Source: Bradyrhizobium sp. Y36
Lineage (GTDB): Bacteria; Pseudomonadota; Alphaproteobacteria; Rhizobiales; Xanthobacteraceae
Direction: 5' to 3'
Assembly: GCF_002531575.1 (NCBI RefSeq)
Contig: NZ_NWTI01000012.1
Coordinates: forward strand, 141,374 to 205,373
DNA length: 64,000 bases
Shown: in pieces, positions 14,955 through 23,550 of the stretch
Layout of the letters: every line of letters begins with the position of its first letter
Position numbering within the stretch: position 1 is the first letter of the stretch
The notes under the pieces: model-generated
The model's input: the letters and a program-made list of their open reading frames with translations, nothing else
The model's database searches: none
What the model was told of the DNA's origin: nothing
Translations under genes and position numbers: made by a program

Positions 14955-16796
14955 ATGACCGACGCTGGCGCCCCTCCGAACCCTGATAGCGCCGGGCAGG
15001 CCGGCAACGCGCCCTACCGGGTTCTGGCGCGCAAATACCGTCCCTCGAGCTTTGACGATCTGATCGGCCAGGAGGCCGTGGTCCGCACCGTCTCCAACGC
15101 CTTCGAGACCGGCCGTATTCCGCAGGCCTGGATCCTCACCGGCGTCCGCGGTGTCGGCAAGACCACCACTGCGCGCATCCTGGCCCGTGCGCTCAACTAC
15201 GAGATGCCGGACGGCTCGGTGAAGGGCCCGACCATCCACATGCCGACGCTCGGTGTGCATTGCCAGGCGATCATGGAAAGCCGGCACATGGACGTGCTGG
15301 AGATGGACGCGGCCTCGCATACCGGCGTCGACGACGTCCGCCAGATCAATGACAGCGTGCGCTACGCGCCGGCCAGCGCCCGCTACAAGGTCTACATCAT
15401 CGACGAAGTCCACATGCTGTCGACGGCGGCGTTCAACGCTTTCCTCAAGACGCTGGAGGAGCCGCCGGAGCACGCCAAGTTCGTGTTCGCCACCACCGAG
15501 ATCCGCAAGGTTCCGGTGACGGTGCTGTCGCGCTGCCAGCGTTTTGACCTGCGCCGCGTCGAGGCCGACGTGCTGATGAAGCACCTCGCCAATATCGCCA
15601 CCAAGGAAAACGTCGAGATCGAGCCGGAGGCGCTCGGCATCATCGCCCGCGCCGCAGAAGGTTCGGTGCGCGATTCGCTGTCGCTGCTGGACCAGGCGAT
15701 CGCGCATGCGGCCGGCGCCGTGAAGGCCGACGCAGTCCGGCAGATGCTGGGCCTCGCCGACCGCACCCGCGTCATCGACCTCTTCGATTCGCTGGCGCGC
15801 GGCGACATCGCGAGCGCCTTCAGGGAATTCCGCGATCAGTACGACGTCGGCGCCGATCCGATCGTCGTGCTCTCCGACCTCGCCGAATTCGTCAATTTCG
15901 TCACCCGCGTGAAGATCGTGCCGGCGACTGCCGACAACGTCGCCTATGGCGAGACCGAGCGCGTGCGCGCGAGGGAATTCGCCTCGAAGATCTCGATGCG
16001 CGTGCTGTCGCGGATGTGGCAGATGCTGCTCAAGGGCATCACCGAGGTGCAGGCCGCGACGCGGCCCGCCGCGGCCGCCGAGATGGTGCTGGTGCGCATC
16101 GCCTATGTCGCCGACCTGCCGACGCCGGACGAAGCGATCAGGATGCTGGAGCAGAACGGCGGCGGCTCACCGGTCGCGAGTGGCGGCGGTGGAGCTGCGC
16201 GCAGCACTGCGCCATCCGCGCCGATGGCGTCGGCCGCGCCAATGTCCGCTGCGCCCGTGCGCATGCCGACATCGTCGCCGACTGCGTTCGGTGGTGGCGC
16301 CCGGCCGCAGATGGTGGCGCCCGCGCCGGACCCGCAAGGGGCGGCGCCCCAGCTGCGCGTCACGAGCTTCACTCAGCTCGTCGCGCTCGCCGGGCAGAAG
16401 CGCGACATCATGACCAAGAGCGCGCTCGAAGGCGACATGCGCCTCGTCCGTTTCGAGGAGGGCCGGCTGGAAGTCGCGCTCGAGCCCAACGCCTCCAAGA
16501 CCATGATCTCGGAGCTTGCGAAGAAATTCGAGCTGTGGACCGGCCGGCGCTGGACCATCGTCGTGTCCAACGAGCAGGGCCAGCCGACGCTGCGCTCGGT
16601 GAACCAGGCCGCCAAGCAGGAGCATGCGCGCACCGCGGAAGCCGATCCGCGCGTGCAGGAGGTGCTCTCGCGGTTCCCCGGCGCCAAGGTCGTCGAGGTC
16701 CGCAGGCTTGCCCCCGAGACGCCGGAAGCCAATATAAACGCTGACTATGGCAGCGACGATCCGCCCGACGGTTCCGACGGCGACGACGATCTCTGA
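14955..16796 (+). CDS. dnaX: DNA polymerase III subunit gamma/tau
   Basis: Clamp-loader ATPase, 613 residues. N-terminal LARKYRPSSFDDLIGQEAVV, Walker A GVRGVGKTTTAR, Walker B IIDEVHML, sensor 1 TTEIRKVPVTVLSRCQRF. After about residue 390 comes an Ala/Pro/Gly-rich linker and a C-terminal domain. The region that usually holds four zinc-binding cysteines (near residues 75-105) has only one Cys (GVHCQAIMESRH). It is the first gene of the dnaX-ebfC-recR cluster behind ffs. Confidence 0.96.
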   Translation: MTDAGAPPNPDSAGQAGNAPYRVLARKYRPSSFDDLIGQEAVVRTVSNAFETGRIPQAWILTGVRGVGKTTTARILARALNYEMPDGSVKGPTIHMPTLGVHCQAIMESRHMDVLEMDAASHTGVDDVRQINDSVRYAPASARYKVYIIDEVHMLSTAAFNAFLKTLEEPPEHAKFVFATTEIRKVPVTVLSRCQRFDLRRVEADVLMKHLANIATKENVEIEPEALGIIARAAEGSVRDSLSLLDQAIAHAAGAVKADAVRQMLGLADRTRVIDLFDSLARGDIASAFREFRDQYDVGADPIVVLSDLAEFVNFVTRVKIVPATADNVAYGETERVRAREFASKISMRVLSRMWQMLLKGITEVQAATRPAAAAEMVLVRIAYVADLPTPDEAIRMLEQNGGGSPVASGGGGAARSTAPSAPMASAAPMSAAPVRMPTSSPTAFGGGARPQMVAPAPDPQGAAPQLRVTSFTQLVALAGQKRDIMTKSALEGDMRLVRFEEGRLEVALEPNASKTMISELAKKFELWTGRRWTIVVSNEQGQPTLRSVNQAAKQEHARTAEADPRVQEVLSRFPGAKVVEVRRLAPETPEANINADYGSDDPPDGSDGDDDL

Positions 16797-16826
16797 GCCA
16801 TTTCTTCTTTCTAAGGACACGCACCC

Positions 16827-17147
16827 ATGGCTGATTTTCTCGGCATGATGAAGCAGGCGGCGCAGCTGCAATCCAAGATGCAGGAGATGCAGGACCAGCT
16901 CGCCAATGTCGAGGTCGAGGGCATTTCCGGCGGCGGTCTGGTCGCCGTGCGCATGACCGCGAAGATGGACGTCAAGGGCGTCAGGATCGATCCCTCGCTG
17001 ATGAAGCCGGAAGAGCGCGAGGTGCTGGAAGACCTGCTCGTCACCGCGTTCGGTGATGCGCGCCGCAAGGCGGAGGCTGCGATGCAGGAGAAGATGCAAG
17101 CCCTCACCGGCGGGCTCGGCCTGCCGCCGGGGTTGTTCGGCCAATAG
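16827..17147 (+). CDS. YbaB/EbfC family nucleoid-associated protein
   Basis: A 106-residue DNA-binding protein with N-terminal helix MADFLGMMKQAAQLQSKMQE and central strands (GGGLVAVRMTAKMDVKGVRI). It forms tweezer-like dimers on DNA in studied relatives. It is placed between dnaX and recR, as in most proteobacteria, 30 bp after dnaX and 1 bp before recR, so it is part of that operon. Confidence 0.95.
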   Translation: MADFLGMMKQAAQLQSKMQEMQDQLANVEVEGISGGGLVAVRMTAKMDVKGVRIDPSLMKPEEREVLEDLLVTAFGDARRKAEAAMQEKMQALTGGLGLPPGLFGQ

Positions 17148-17148
17148 T

Positions 17149-17751
17149 ATGGGCGCGGTTGCAGGTCCAGAAATCGAGCGGCTGGTGCAGCTTCTCGCGC
17201 GGCTGCCGGGCCTTGGCCCGCGCTCGGCGCGGCGCGCGGCGCTGCATTTGATCAAGAAGCGCGAGGCGCTGATGATGCCGCTGGCCTCGGCCATGCAGGT
17301 GGCGCTCGACAAGGTTCAGGTCTGCAAGACCTGCGGCAACATCGACACGCAAAATCCCTGCACCGTCTGCACCGACCCGAAGCGCGATCCCGCCATCATC
17401 GTCGTCGTCGCCGATGTCGCCGATCTCTGGGCGCTGGAACGGGCCAATGCGACTCAAGGGCGCTATCATGTGCTCGGCGCGACATTGTCGCCGCTCGACG
17501 GCGTCGGCCCGCAGGATCTGACCATCGATGCGCTGGTGGCACGCGCGCATGATGCGCAGGTGCACGAGATCATCCTGGCGCTGAATGCGACGGTCGACGG
17601 TCAGACCACCGCGCATTACATCACCGACCTGCTTCAGGACGCCAATGTGAAGGTGACGCGGCTCGCCCACGGAGTTCCCGTCGGCGGCGAGCTTGATTAT
17701 CTCGACGAAGGTACGCTATCGGCAGCGATGCGGCAGCGCACCCTGTTCTAG
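17149..17751 (+). CDS. recR: Recombination protein RecR
   Basis: A 200-residue RecFOR partner that helps load RecA at gaps. An N-terminal HhH (LLARLPGLGPRSARRAAL) is followed by a zinc finger (CKTCG, CTVC) and a Toprim domain (IIVVVADVADLWALE, then TVDGQTTAHYI), with a C-terminal Walker-B-like segment (LAHGVPVGGELDYLDEGTL). The ATG at 17149 starts 1 bp after the ebfC stop and gives the usual RecR length; upstream in-frame codons overlap ebfC and are rejected. Confidence 0.96.
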   Translation: MGAVAGPEIERLVQLLARLPGLGPRSARRAALHLIKKREALMMPLASAMQVALDKVQVCKTCGNIDTQNPCTVCTDPKRDPAIIVVVADVADLWALERANATQGRYHVLGATLSPLDGVGPQDLTIDALVARAHDAQVHEIILALNATVDGQTTAHYITDLLQDANVKVTRLAHGVPVGGELDYLDEGTLSAAMRQRTLF

Positions 17752-17806
17752 AGCGTTCTCGAGCGAAGTGGATACCGGTTCGCGTGAAGAAAACGCGTCA
17801 AAACAA
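17752..17806. repeat. Dispersed GAGCGAAGTGGATACCGGTT element
   Basis: Directly behind the recR stop: GAGCGTTCTCGAGCGAAGTG continuing into GATACCGGTTCGCGTGAAGA and AAACGCGTCAAAACAA. From memory, closely similar sequences recur in many Bradyrhizobium and related genomes. This window holds one copy, so the repeat nature rests on prior knowledge. Confidence 0.55.
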
Positions 17807-17842
17807 CAATCTCCATCTCAAAGATCTCACGGAACTGACGAC

Positions 17843-18280
17843 ATGACGAAACTTTTCGCCACACGATTGGCTTTGGTCGCGACGATGGCCATGCTGGTGA
17901 CGCCGGCCATCTCCGCGCAGCAGGGCGACGAGGCGCCGCCGCCCTCGAAGCCCGGCAAGCCGATCAACACCGGCGACGTGCTCTCGGGCGAATTGAACGC
18001 AATGAAGGTGCGCGACGTCAAGAACGCCGGCAAGCGCGTTTCGATGTACCAGATCACGTCCGAGCCGCGCCGCCTGCCGGCGCCGAACGGGCTGTGCAAC
18101 CTCGAGACCGGTCCCGAGACCTTCCAGCTCGTCACCTCCAGCGATGCGCAGGCCACGCAGCTGAAATCGTTTGTCGGTAAGGAGATCTCCGTCAAGGTCG
18201 ACGAGATCGCCTGCGCCAGCGATGCCGGCCAGATGAGCGAAGCCGTGATCACGAAGTGGAGCCTGATCAAGAAGCAGTAG
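17843..18280 (+). CDS. Small secreted protein of unknown function
   Basis: 145 residues. The signal peptide is MTKLFATRLALVATMAMLVT with cleavage after PAISA. The mature part has a Pro-rich start (DEAPPPSKPGKP) and two cysteines (GLCNLETG and EIACASD) that could form a disulfide. I recognise no domain; the fold looks like a small beta-rich periplasmic protein with an SGEL/KVRDVKN motif. The ATG at 17843 is chosen because the signal peptide begins there. It is a single gene after recR, probably separately transcribed. Confidence 0.75.
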   Translation: MTKLFATRLALVATMAMLVTPAISAQQGDEAPPPSKPGKPINTGDVLSGELNAMKVRDVKNAGKRVSMYQITSEPRRLPAPNGLCNLETGPETFQLVTSSDAQATQLKSFVGKEISVKVDEIACASDAGQMSEAVITKWSLIKKQ

Positions 18281-18308
18281 GGGGGCGTCTCCGTTTCCTC
18301 AACTTCGG

Positions 18309-18411
18309 TGTCATCGCCCGCGAAGGCGGGCGATCCAGTACGCCGCAGCTTCTCGGTCAATCAACAATTGTCTCGGCGTACTGGTTGCCCCCGCCTTCGC
18401 GGGGCATGACG
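18309..18411. repeat. Intergenic palindromic repeat element (CGCGAAGGCGGGC type)
   Basis: TGTCATCGCCCGCGAAGGCG at the left, CCCCGCCTTCGCGGGGCATG at the right. It lies between convergent genes (secreted protein and ampG). Confidence 0.87.
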
Positions 18412-18417
18412 AGACCG

Positions 18418-19782
18418 TCACACCCGCACCGGCCCCAACGCATCAAAATGCCCGCGCTTCTGTAGCCAGGCCAGCAGCACCAGGCTCGGGATCGCGACCA
18501 GCACGCAGATCACGAAGAACAGCGCCCAGCCGGTGCCATCAGCCACGAAGCCCGCGCCAGATGACAGATATGTCCGCCCGACCGCCGCAAGCGCGGTGAG
18601 CAGCGCATATTGCGTCGCCGTGTGCAGCGGGTTCTGGCAGAGCGCCGAAAGATAGGCGACGAAGATCACGGTGCCGATGGCACTGGTGAAATTCTCCGCG
18701 CAGATCGCGAAAGCCAGCGCCCATTGATTGGTGCCGACCACGGCGAGCCAGGAAAACGACAGATTGGCCAGCGCCTGCACGATGCCGCCGATCCAGAGCG
18801 ATGTCGCCAGCGGGTAGCGCCGTGCGACGAAGCCGCCCGCGAAGCCGCCGATCAGGGTGGCGGCGAGGCCGACGCCCTTCACGATTGCCGCATAATCGTT
18901 GCGGGTGAAGCCGAGGTCGATCACGAACGGCGCGGTCATGGTGCCGGAGAAGGCGTCGGTGAACTTGAACAGCACGACGAAGGCGAGTGCGACGAGCGCG
19001 TCCTTGCGCGTCAAAAACTCCGAGAAGGCGCCGACCGCCGCGTGCAGCACGCGCGCAAAAGCGGTGTCGGCCTGTGTCGCGGCATCGGCGCGCTGCGACT
19101 GCTCCGGCTCGGTCGCGAGCAGCGCCGTGATCGTGCCGATCAGCACCATCGCGGCCATCACCACATAGCCCCACATCCACGCGGAGGTGCGCGTGATGCC
19201 GGTGCTCTCGAAGCCCGACACCATGAACAGCGCGCCCGCGGTCGAGACCAGCATGCCGATGCGGTAGGCGGCGACGTAGGCGGCCATGCCGGCGGCCTGC
19301 TCGCTCTCGGGCAGGCTCTCGACGCGAAAGGCGTCGACCACGATGTCCTGTGTCGAGGATGTGGTCGCCACCAGTAGGGCCCCGAGCGCGACGTAGAACG
19401 GCGAGCGTGCCGGGTCGGTCATCGCCAGCAGCAGGATCGCGACGATCAGAAGCAATTGCGAGAACAGCAACCAGCCGCGCCGTCGTCCGAAGGCGCGGGT
19501 GAACAGCGGCACATGCAGCGCATCGACCAGCGGCGCCCACAGGAATTTCAGCGTGTAGGGCGTGCCGACCAGCGCAAACAGCCCGATGGTCTTGAGGTCG
19601 ACCCCGGCCTCGCGCATCCACACCAGCAGCGTCGAGCCCGACAGCGCCAGCGGCAGGCCGGAGGAGAAGCCGAGAAACAGCACGATCAGCACCCGCGGTT
19701 GCAGGTACACGGCCAGGCTGTCGCGCCAGGAGGTCGCAGGGGTAGGGCTGGCGGCAGAGGAGGTCGCGTCGGGTGAGGTCAT
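18418..19782 (-). CDS. ampG: AmpG-type muropeptide permease (MFS)
   Basis: A 454-residue membrane protein with about 12-14 helices. AmpG features include LGFSSGLPLALSGSTLLVWM, GTPYTLKFLWAPLVDAL, GRRRGWLLFSQLLL and TSSTQDIVVDAFRVE. It imports anhydromuropeptides for cell-wall recycling, which can also signal beta-lactamase induction. It is a single gene, with a repeat at each side. The family assignment rests on several AmpG-specific segments. Confidence 0.92.
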   Translation of the reverse strand: MTSPDATSSAASPTPATSWRDSLAVYLQPRVLIVLFLGFSSGLPLALSGSTLLVWMREAGVDLKTIGLFALVGTPYTLKFLWAPLVDALHVPLFTRAFGRRRGWLLFSQLLLIVAILLLAMTDPARSPFYVALGALLVATTSSTQDIVVDAFRVESLPESEQAAGMAAYVAAYRIGMLVSTAGALFMVSGFESTGITRTSAWMWGYVVMAAMVLIGTITALLATEPEQSQRADAATQADTAFARVLHAAVGAFSEFLTRKDALVALAFVVLFKFTDAFSGTMTAPFVIDLGFTRNDYAAIVKGVGLAATLIGGFAGGFVARRYPLATSLWIGGIVQALANLSFSWLAVVGTNQWALAFAICAENFTSAIGTVIFVAYLSALCQNPLHTATQYALLTALAAVGRTYLSSGAGFVADGTGWALFFVICVLVAIPSLVLLAWLQKRGHFDALGPVRV

Positions 19783-19838
19783 GGGGTGGTGTTAGCAGAT
19801 TCTGGCGGGGCGAGTGAGTTTGTCGCTGCTGCCCCCGC

Positions 19839-19940
19839 TGTCATCGTCCGCGAAGGCGAACGATCCAGTACTCACCGGCATCTCGGGACGACAATAGCTG
19901 CCGCGGCGAACTGGTCGCCCCGCCTGCGCGGGGCACGACA
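19839..19940. repeat. Palindromic repeat, left flank of the GIY-YIG gene
   Basis: TGTCATCGTCCGCGAAGGCG at the left, GCCCCGCCTGCGCGGGGCAC plus GACA at the right. It has the same orientation and the same diagnostic CCTGCGCGGGGCACGACA end as the copy at 20281-20382, unlike other copies in the window. Confidence 0.88.
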
Positions 19941-19985
19941 GCGTGACTGAGGATGACACGGTCATGGCGGGCCGGCAATCTGGTG

Positions 19986-20264
19986 TTACAAATCATCCCA
20001 ATTTGGATTGTGCTGCTCGATCAATCGGATCTTCCAGGCCCTGTTCCACTTCTTCAGCCGCTTCTCCCGCTTGATCGCATTCTCGGGGTCGTCGAACTGC
20101 TCGAAATAGACCAGCCTTGCCACGTCGTATTTCTCAGTAAAGCTTTCGATGAATTTCGATTTATGCTCGACGACTCGGCGGATGAGATCGTTCGTCACGC
20201 CAATGTACAGCGTGCCCCCGATCTTGCTGGCGAGAATGTAGACGTAGTAATGGCGTGCGCCCAT
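19986..20264 (-). CDS. GIY-YIG nuclease superfamily protein
   Basis: A 92-residue single-domain protein with YVYILAS (GIY equivalent), TLYIGVTNDLIRRVVEHK (YIG plus catalytic Arg) and a C-terminal YFEQFDDPENAIKREKRLKK carrying the conserved Glu. It is related to UPF0213/UvrC N-terminal nucleases. Its host role is unknown; homologues occur in several copies in Bradyrhizobium genomes (general knowledge). The gene is AT-rich for this genome: 20101-20160 is about 42 percent GC by hand count. It is bracketed by direct copies of one palindromic repeat. Confidence 0.92.
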   Translation of the reverse strand: MGARHYYVYILASKIGGTLYIGVTNDLIRRVVEHKSKFIESFTEKYDVARLVYFEQFDDPENAIKREKRLKKWNRAWKIRLIEQHNPNWDDL

Positions 20265-20280
20265 GTGACCACCCCAACGG

Positions 20281-20382
20281 TGTCATCGTCCGCGAAGGCG
20301 GACGATCCACTAATCACCGGCGTCCCGGTTCAATCACGACCGCTGCGGCGTACTGGGTGCCCCGCCTGCGCGGGGCACGACA
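20281..20382. repeat. Palindromic repeat, right flank of the GIY-YIG gene
   Basis: TGTCATCGTCCGCGAAGGCG at the left, TGCCCCGCCTGCGCGGGGCA plus CGACA at the right. It is a direct repeat of the element at 19839-19940. Confidence 0.88.
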
Positions 20383-20394
20383 GTGTGCCCCATC

Positions 20395-21594
20395 TCACTC
20401 CCCCGCCTGGAGCTTCCTTGGAAACAGTTCGCCGGCGCCTGCCACCAGCCGTGGTCCCTCCGCCGGCGCATCGCTCTTGCTGAAATCGAGCTCCTCGATG
20501 CGTCCGGCGCGCTTCTCGATCTTGTCGGCGGAGATCAGGATCTGGCGGACGTCCTCGTTCGCGTCGGAGAAATGTTTCTGCAGTTTGACCACGCGATCCC
20601 TGAGCCGTCCCAGGTCGTCGCCGAGCTTGATCACTTCGGTCTGGATCTGGTCGGCGGCATCGCGCATGCGCGCGTCCTTCATGATCTGTTGCATCACCTG
20701 GATCGCCAGCATCAAGAGCGAGGGCGACACCAGCACGACGCGGGCGCGATAGGCTTTCTGGATCACGTCGTCGAAACCGTCATGGATCTCGGCGTAGACC
20801 GATTCCGACGGCACGAACATCAGCGCCATCTCCTGGGTCTCGCCGGTGACGAGATATTTCTCCGCGATGTCGCTGACATGCTTCATCACGTCGGCGCGCA
20901 GCCGCTGGGTGGCGACGCGCTTCTCCTCGTCGGTGCGGGCGTCGTGCAGCGCCGTCATCGCCTCCAGCGGGAATTTCGCGTCGATGCAGAGTGGGCGCTG
21001 GTCGGGCAGGAACACGACGCAGTCCGGCCGCTTGCCGGTCGAGAGCGTGAACTGGAACTCGTAGGCGCCCTTTGGAAGACCGTCCTGGACGATCGCCTCC
21101 ATCCGCGCCTGGCCGAAGGCGCCGCGCGACTGCTTGTTGGCGAGCACGTCGCGCAGGGTCGTCACCTGGGTGGTGAGGTCGGTGAGGTTCTTGTGGGCGC
21201 TGTCGATGATGCCGAGCCGCTCGTGCAGGGCGCGCAGGCTCTCCATGGTGTTGCGGGTCGAGTGCTCCATGGATTGGCCGACGCGATGTGTCACCGAATC
21301 CAGCCGCTCGTTGACCGCCCGCGCCATCTCGGCCTGCCGTCCCGCCAGCGCCTGGGTCATGGCATCGACCCGCCCTGAGGATTCGCTCTGGGCGCGCAGC
21401 ACCTCGCTGAGGCGCTCCTCGAGCTCGTCGGCCCGGATCGCATGCGCCATCGCAAGTTCCGCCCCGCGCCGCCCGGAGCGCGCGATCACGACCGCAATCA
21501 CCACCAGCAGGATGAGGATGAGCGCACCAAAGCCGATCAGCGCATCGATCGTGCGGACCGGCAAGTCGCCCAGCATGAAAATGATCTCGTTCAT
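20395..21594 (-). CDS. rmuC: DNA recombination protein RmuC
   Basis: 399 residues. One N-terminal membrane helix (DALIGFGALILILLVVIAVV) is followed by a long coiled coil (about residues 45-150) and the RmuC nuclease-like domain (RPDCVVFLPDQRPLCIDAKF, then EKYLVTGETQEMALMFVPSE). It limits recombination at inverted repeats in E. coli, of some interest given the many palindromes here. The ATG at 21594 (MNEIIFML) is chosen; further upstream codons run into the divergent promoter region and the def gene. Confidence 0.94.
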   Translation of the reverse strand: MNEIIFMLGDLPVRTIDALIGFGALILILLVVIAVVIARSGRRGAELAMAHAIRADELEERLSEVLRAQSESSGRVDAMTQALAGRQAEMARAVNERLDSVTHRVGQSMEHSTRNTMESLRALHERLGIIDSAHKNLTDLTTQVTTLRDVLANKQSRGAFGQARMEAIVQDGLPKGAYEFQFTLSTGKRPDCVVFLPDQRPLCIDAKFPLEAMTALHDARTDEEKRVATQRLRADVMKHVSDIAEKYLVTGETQEMALMFVPSESVYAEIHDGFDDVIQKAYRARVVLVSPSLLMLAIQVMQQIMKDARMRDAADQIQTEVIKLGDDLGRLRDRVVKLQKHFSDANEDVRQILISADKIEKRAGRIEELDFSKSDAPAEGPRLVAGAGELFPRKLQAGE

Positions 21595-21765
21595 GACTGC
21601 CCTTCTAGCCGATTCGGCAGCCGACACGAACGAATAGCGAACATTTCCAATGAATGCCCCGTTAATTTTTATGGTTAACGAAATGCGAAGTTTTATGGTT
21701 AGCGAGGGGTTAACGGGGTTCCTCGCCGGATTGACCGCATCCGGCATGCGGCTTAAATCGCGGCC

Positions 21766-22290
21766 ATGGCCCTCAGAGAAATCATCATCCTGCCCGACAA
21801 GCAGCTGCGTCTGGTCTCCAAGCCGATCGAGAAGGTCACGGCCGAGATCCGCAAGCTTGCCGACGACATGTTCGAGACCATGTACGACGCGCCCGGCATT
21901 GGCCTCGCCGCGATCCAGATCGCGCAGCCGCTGCGGCTGATCACCATGGATCTCGCCAAGCGCGACGAGAACGGCGAAACCACGCCGCTGCCGCGCGTCT
22001 TCATCAACCCCGAGATCATCGCCTCGTCCGAGGAGCTGTCGGTCTACGAGGAGGGCTGCCTGTCGATCCCCGAATATTACGAGGAGGTCGAACGGCCTGC
22101 GAAGGTGCGCGTGCGCTTCACCGATCTCGACGGCAAGGTGCACGAGGAGGACGCCGAAGGCCTCTACGCCACCTGCATCCAGCACGAGATCGACCATCTC
22201 AACGGCGTCTTGTTCGTCGACTATCTGTCGAAGCTCAAGCGCGATCGCGTCATGAAGAAGTTCGAGAAAGCCGCCAAGCGCGCGGAGTGA
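21766..22290 (+). CDS. def: Peptide deformylase
   Basis: Removes the formyl group from nascent N-terminal methionine. 174 residues with all three motifs: GIGLAAIQI, EEGCLSIPEYY (metal-binding Cys) and QHEIDHLNGVLF (two metal-binding His and catalytic Glu). It is paired with fmt, which adds the formyl group to Met-tRNA, downstream on the same strand. It is divergent from rmuC. Confidence 0.97.
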   Translation: MALREIIILPDKQLRLVSKPIEKVTAEIRKLADDMFETMYDAPGIGLAAIQIAQPLRLITMDLAKRDENGETTPLPRVFINPEIIASSEELSVYEEGCLSIPEYYEEVERPAKVRVRFTDLDGKVHEEDAEGLYATCIQHEIDHLNGVLFVDYLSKLKRDRVMKKFEKAAKRAE

Positions 22291-22325
22291 GCTAGTGTGA
22301 ATGCTGCCCAGTACTCCGCTGCGCT

Positions 22326-22479
22326 CCCTCCCCCCTTGTGGGGGAGGGCGGGGGAGAGGGGTAGCCCAGGGCGGAAGTCTATCCGTCATCCGTTTCGAGT
22401 GCGTGCCGCGAACGCTTGCGCCGACAGAGCGCGTCGTGTGGCACCCCCCTCCCTAACCCTCCCCCACAAGGGGGGAGGG
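22326..22479. repeat. Long inverted repeat between def and fmt
   Basis: Arms of 23 bp at 22326-22348 and 22457-22479, running CCCTCCCCCCTTGTGGGGGA-GGG and its exact reverse complement. It is a C/G-tract palindromic class different from the CGCGAAGGCG family and lies in the transcribed gap of the def-fmt pair. Confidence 0.85.
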
Positions 22480-22498
22480 AACGTACCGAGTTCTTGTC

Positions 22499-23431
22499 AT
22501 GCCCCTCCGCCTGATCTTCATGGGCACGCCCGATTTCTCCGTGCCGACGCTGCTCGAACTGGTCGCGCATGGCCATGAGATCGTGGCCGTCTACACCCGC
22601 GCGCCGAAGCCGGGCGGACGGCGCGGCCTGCAATTGCAGCCGACCCCGGTCGAGGAGGCCGCGCGAAAGCTCGGCATTCCCGTGCTGACGCCGAAGACGC
22701 TGAAGACCCAGGAAGCGCTCGACGAGTTCAGCGCGTTCGACGCCGATGCCGCCGTCGTCGTCGCCTACGGCATGATCCTGCCGCAGGCGATCCTCGATGC
22801 GCCAAAGCTCGGCTGCTACAATCTGCACGCCTCGCTGCTGCCGCGCTGGCGCGGCGCCGCCCCCATCAACCGCGCGATCATGGCAGGCGACAAGCGAACC
22901 GGTGTCATGGTGATGAAGATGGATGCCGGTCTCGACACGGGAGACGTCGTCGTTAGGGCAAAGTCCACCGTTCGAATCACAGATTCAACGACTTATGCCG
23001 ACCTGCATAATGAGCTAATGAATCTGGGTGCCACGCTTATGGCGCGAGCCATTACCCAATTAGCTCGGGATAAGAAACTCCAACTCGTTCCGCAGATTAC
23101 TTACGCCGCGAAGATCGACAAGGCCGAAGCACGAATCGACTGGAGGAAGTCAGCGCGCGAGGTTCTGCGCCACATCCACGGCCTGTCGCCCTTTCCAGGT
23201 GCTTGGACTGAGCTCGCTGGCGCTAGCGAGAACGCGCGTATCAAAGTTCTGCGTTGCGAACTGGCAAAAGGCCGGGGTGCGCCCGGCGCGATGCTCGACA
23301 ACCAGCTCACTGTTGCTTGCAACAAAGGCGCGATCCGCATTCTGGAGCTCCAACGCGAAGGTAAACCCCGGATGCAGGCCGCGGACTTCCTGCGGGGTGT
23401 GCCGTTGAAGGCCGGCGCCAAATTCACCTGA
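22499..23431 (+). CDS. fmt: Methionyl-tRNA formyltransferase
   Basis: Formylates initiator Met-tRNA using 10-formyl-THF. 310 residues: N-terminal Rossmann domain (RLIFMGTPDFSVPTLLEL), the formyl-transfer motif HASLLPRWRGAAPINRAI, MDAGLDTGDV, and a C-terminal tRNA-binding domain. The 3' half, from about 22955 to 23390, departs from the genome norm. 22981-23100 is 48 percent GC by hand count, against 73 percent in 22801-22860, with rare codons such as TTA, CTA, ACA, AGG and CGA. The frame is intact, so the protein is probably functional and the gene a recombinant mosaic. Confidence 0.95.
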   Translation: MPLRLIFMGTPDFSVPTLLELVAHGHEIVAVYTRAPKPGGRRGLQLQPTPVEEAARKLGIPVLTPKTLKTQEALDEFSAFDADAAVVVAYGMILPQAILDAPKLGCYNLHASLLPRWRGAAPINRAIMAGDKRTGVMVMKMDAGLDTGDVVVRAKSTVRITDSTTYADLHNELMNLGATLMARAITQLARDKKLQLVPQITYAAKIDKAEARIDWRKSAREVLRHIHGLSPFPGAWTELAGASENARIKVLRCELAKGRGAPGAMLDNQLTVACNKGAIRILELQREGKPRMQAADFLRGVPLKAGAKFT

Positions 23432-23434
23432 CGC

Positions 23435-23535
23435 TGTCATACCCCGCGAAGGCGGGGTATCCATTCCGCCGAGACGTCTCGGTTGACCGGATAGGCTGCG
23501 GAGTACTGGATTGCCCGCCTTCGCGGGCAATGACA
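23435..23535. repeat. Intergenic palindromic repeat element between fmt and truA
   Basis: TGTCATACCCCGCGAAGGCG at the left and TGCCCGCCTTCGCGGGCAAT plus GACA at the right; it fills the gap between the two co-oriented genes. Confidence 0.87.
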
Positions 23536-23550
23536 GTGAAACTGGACAAG

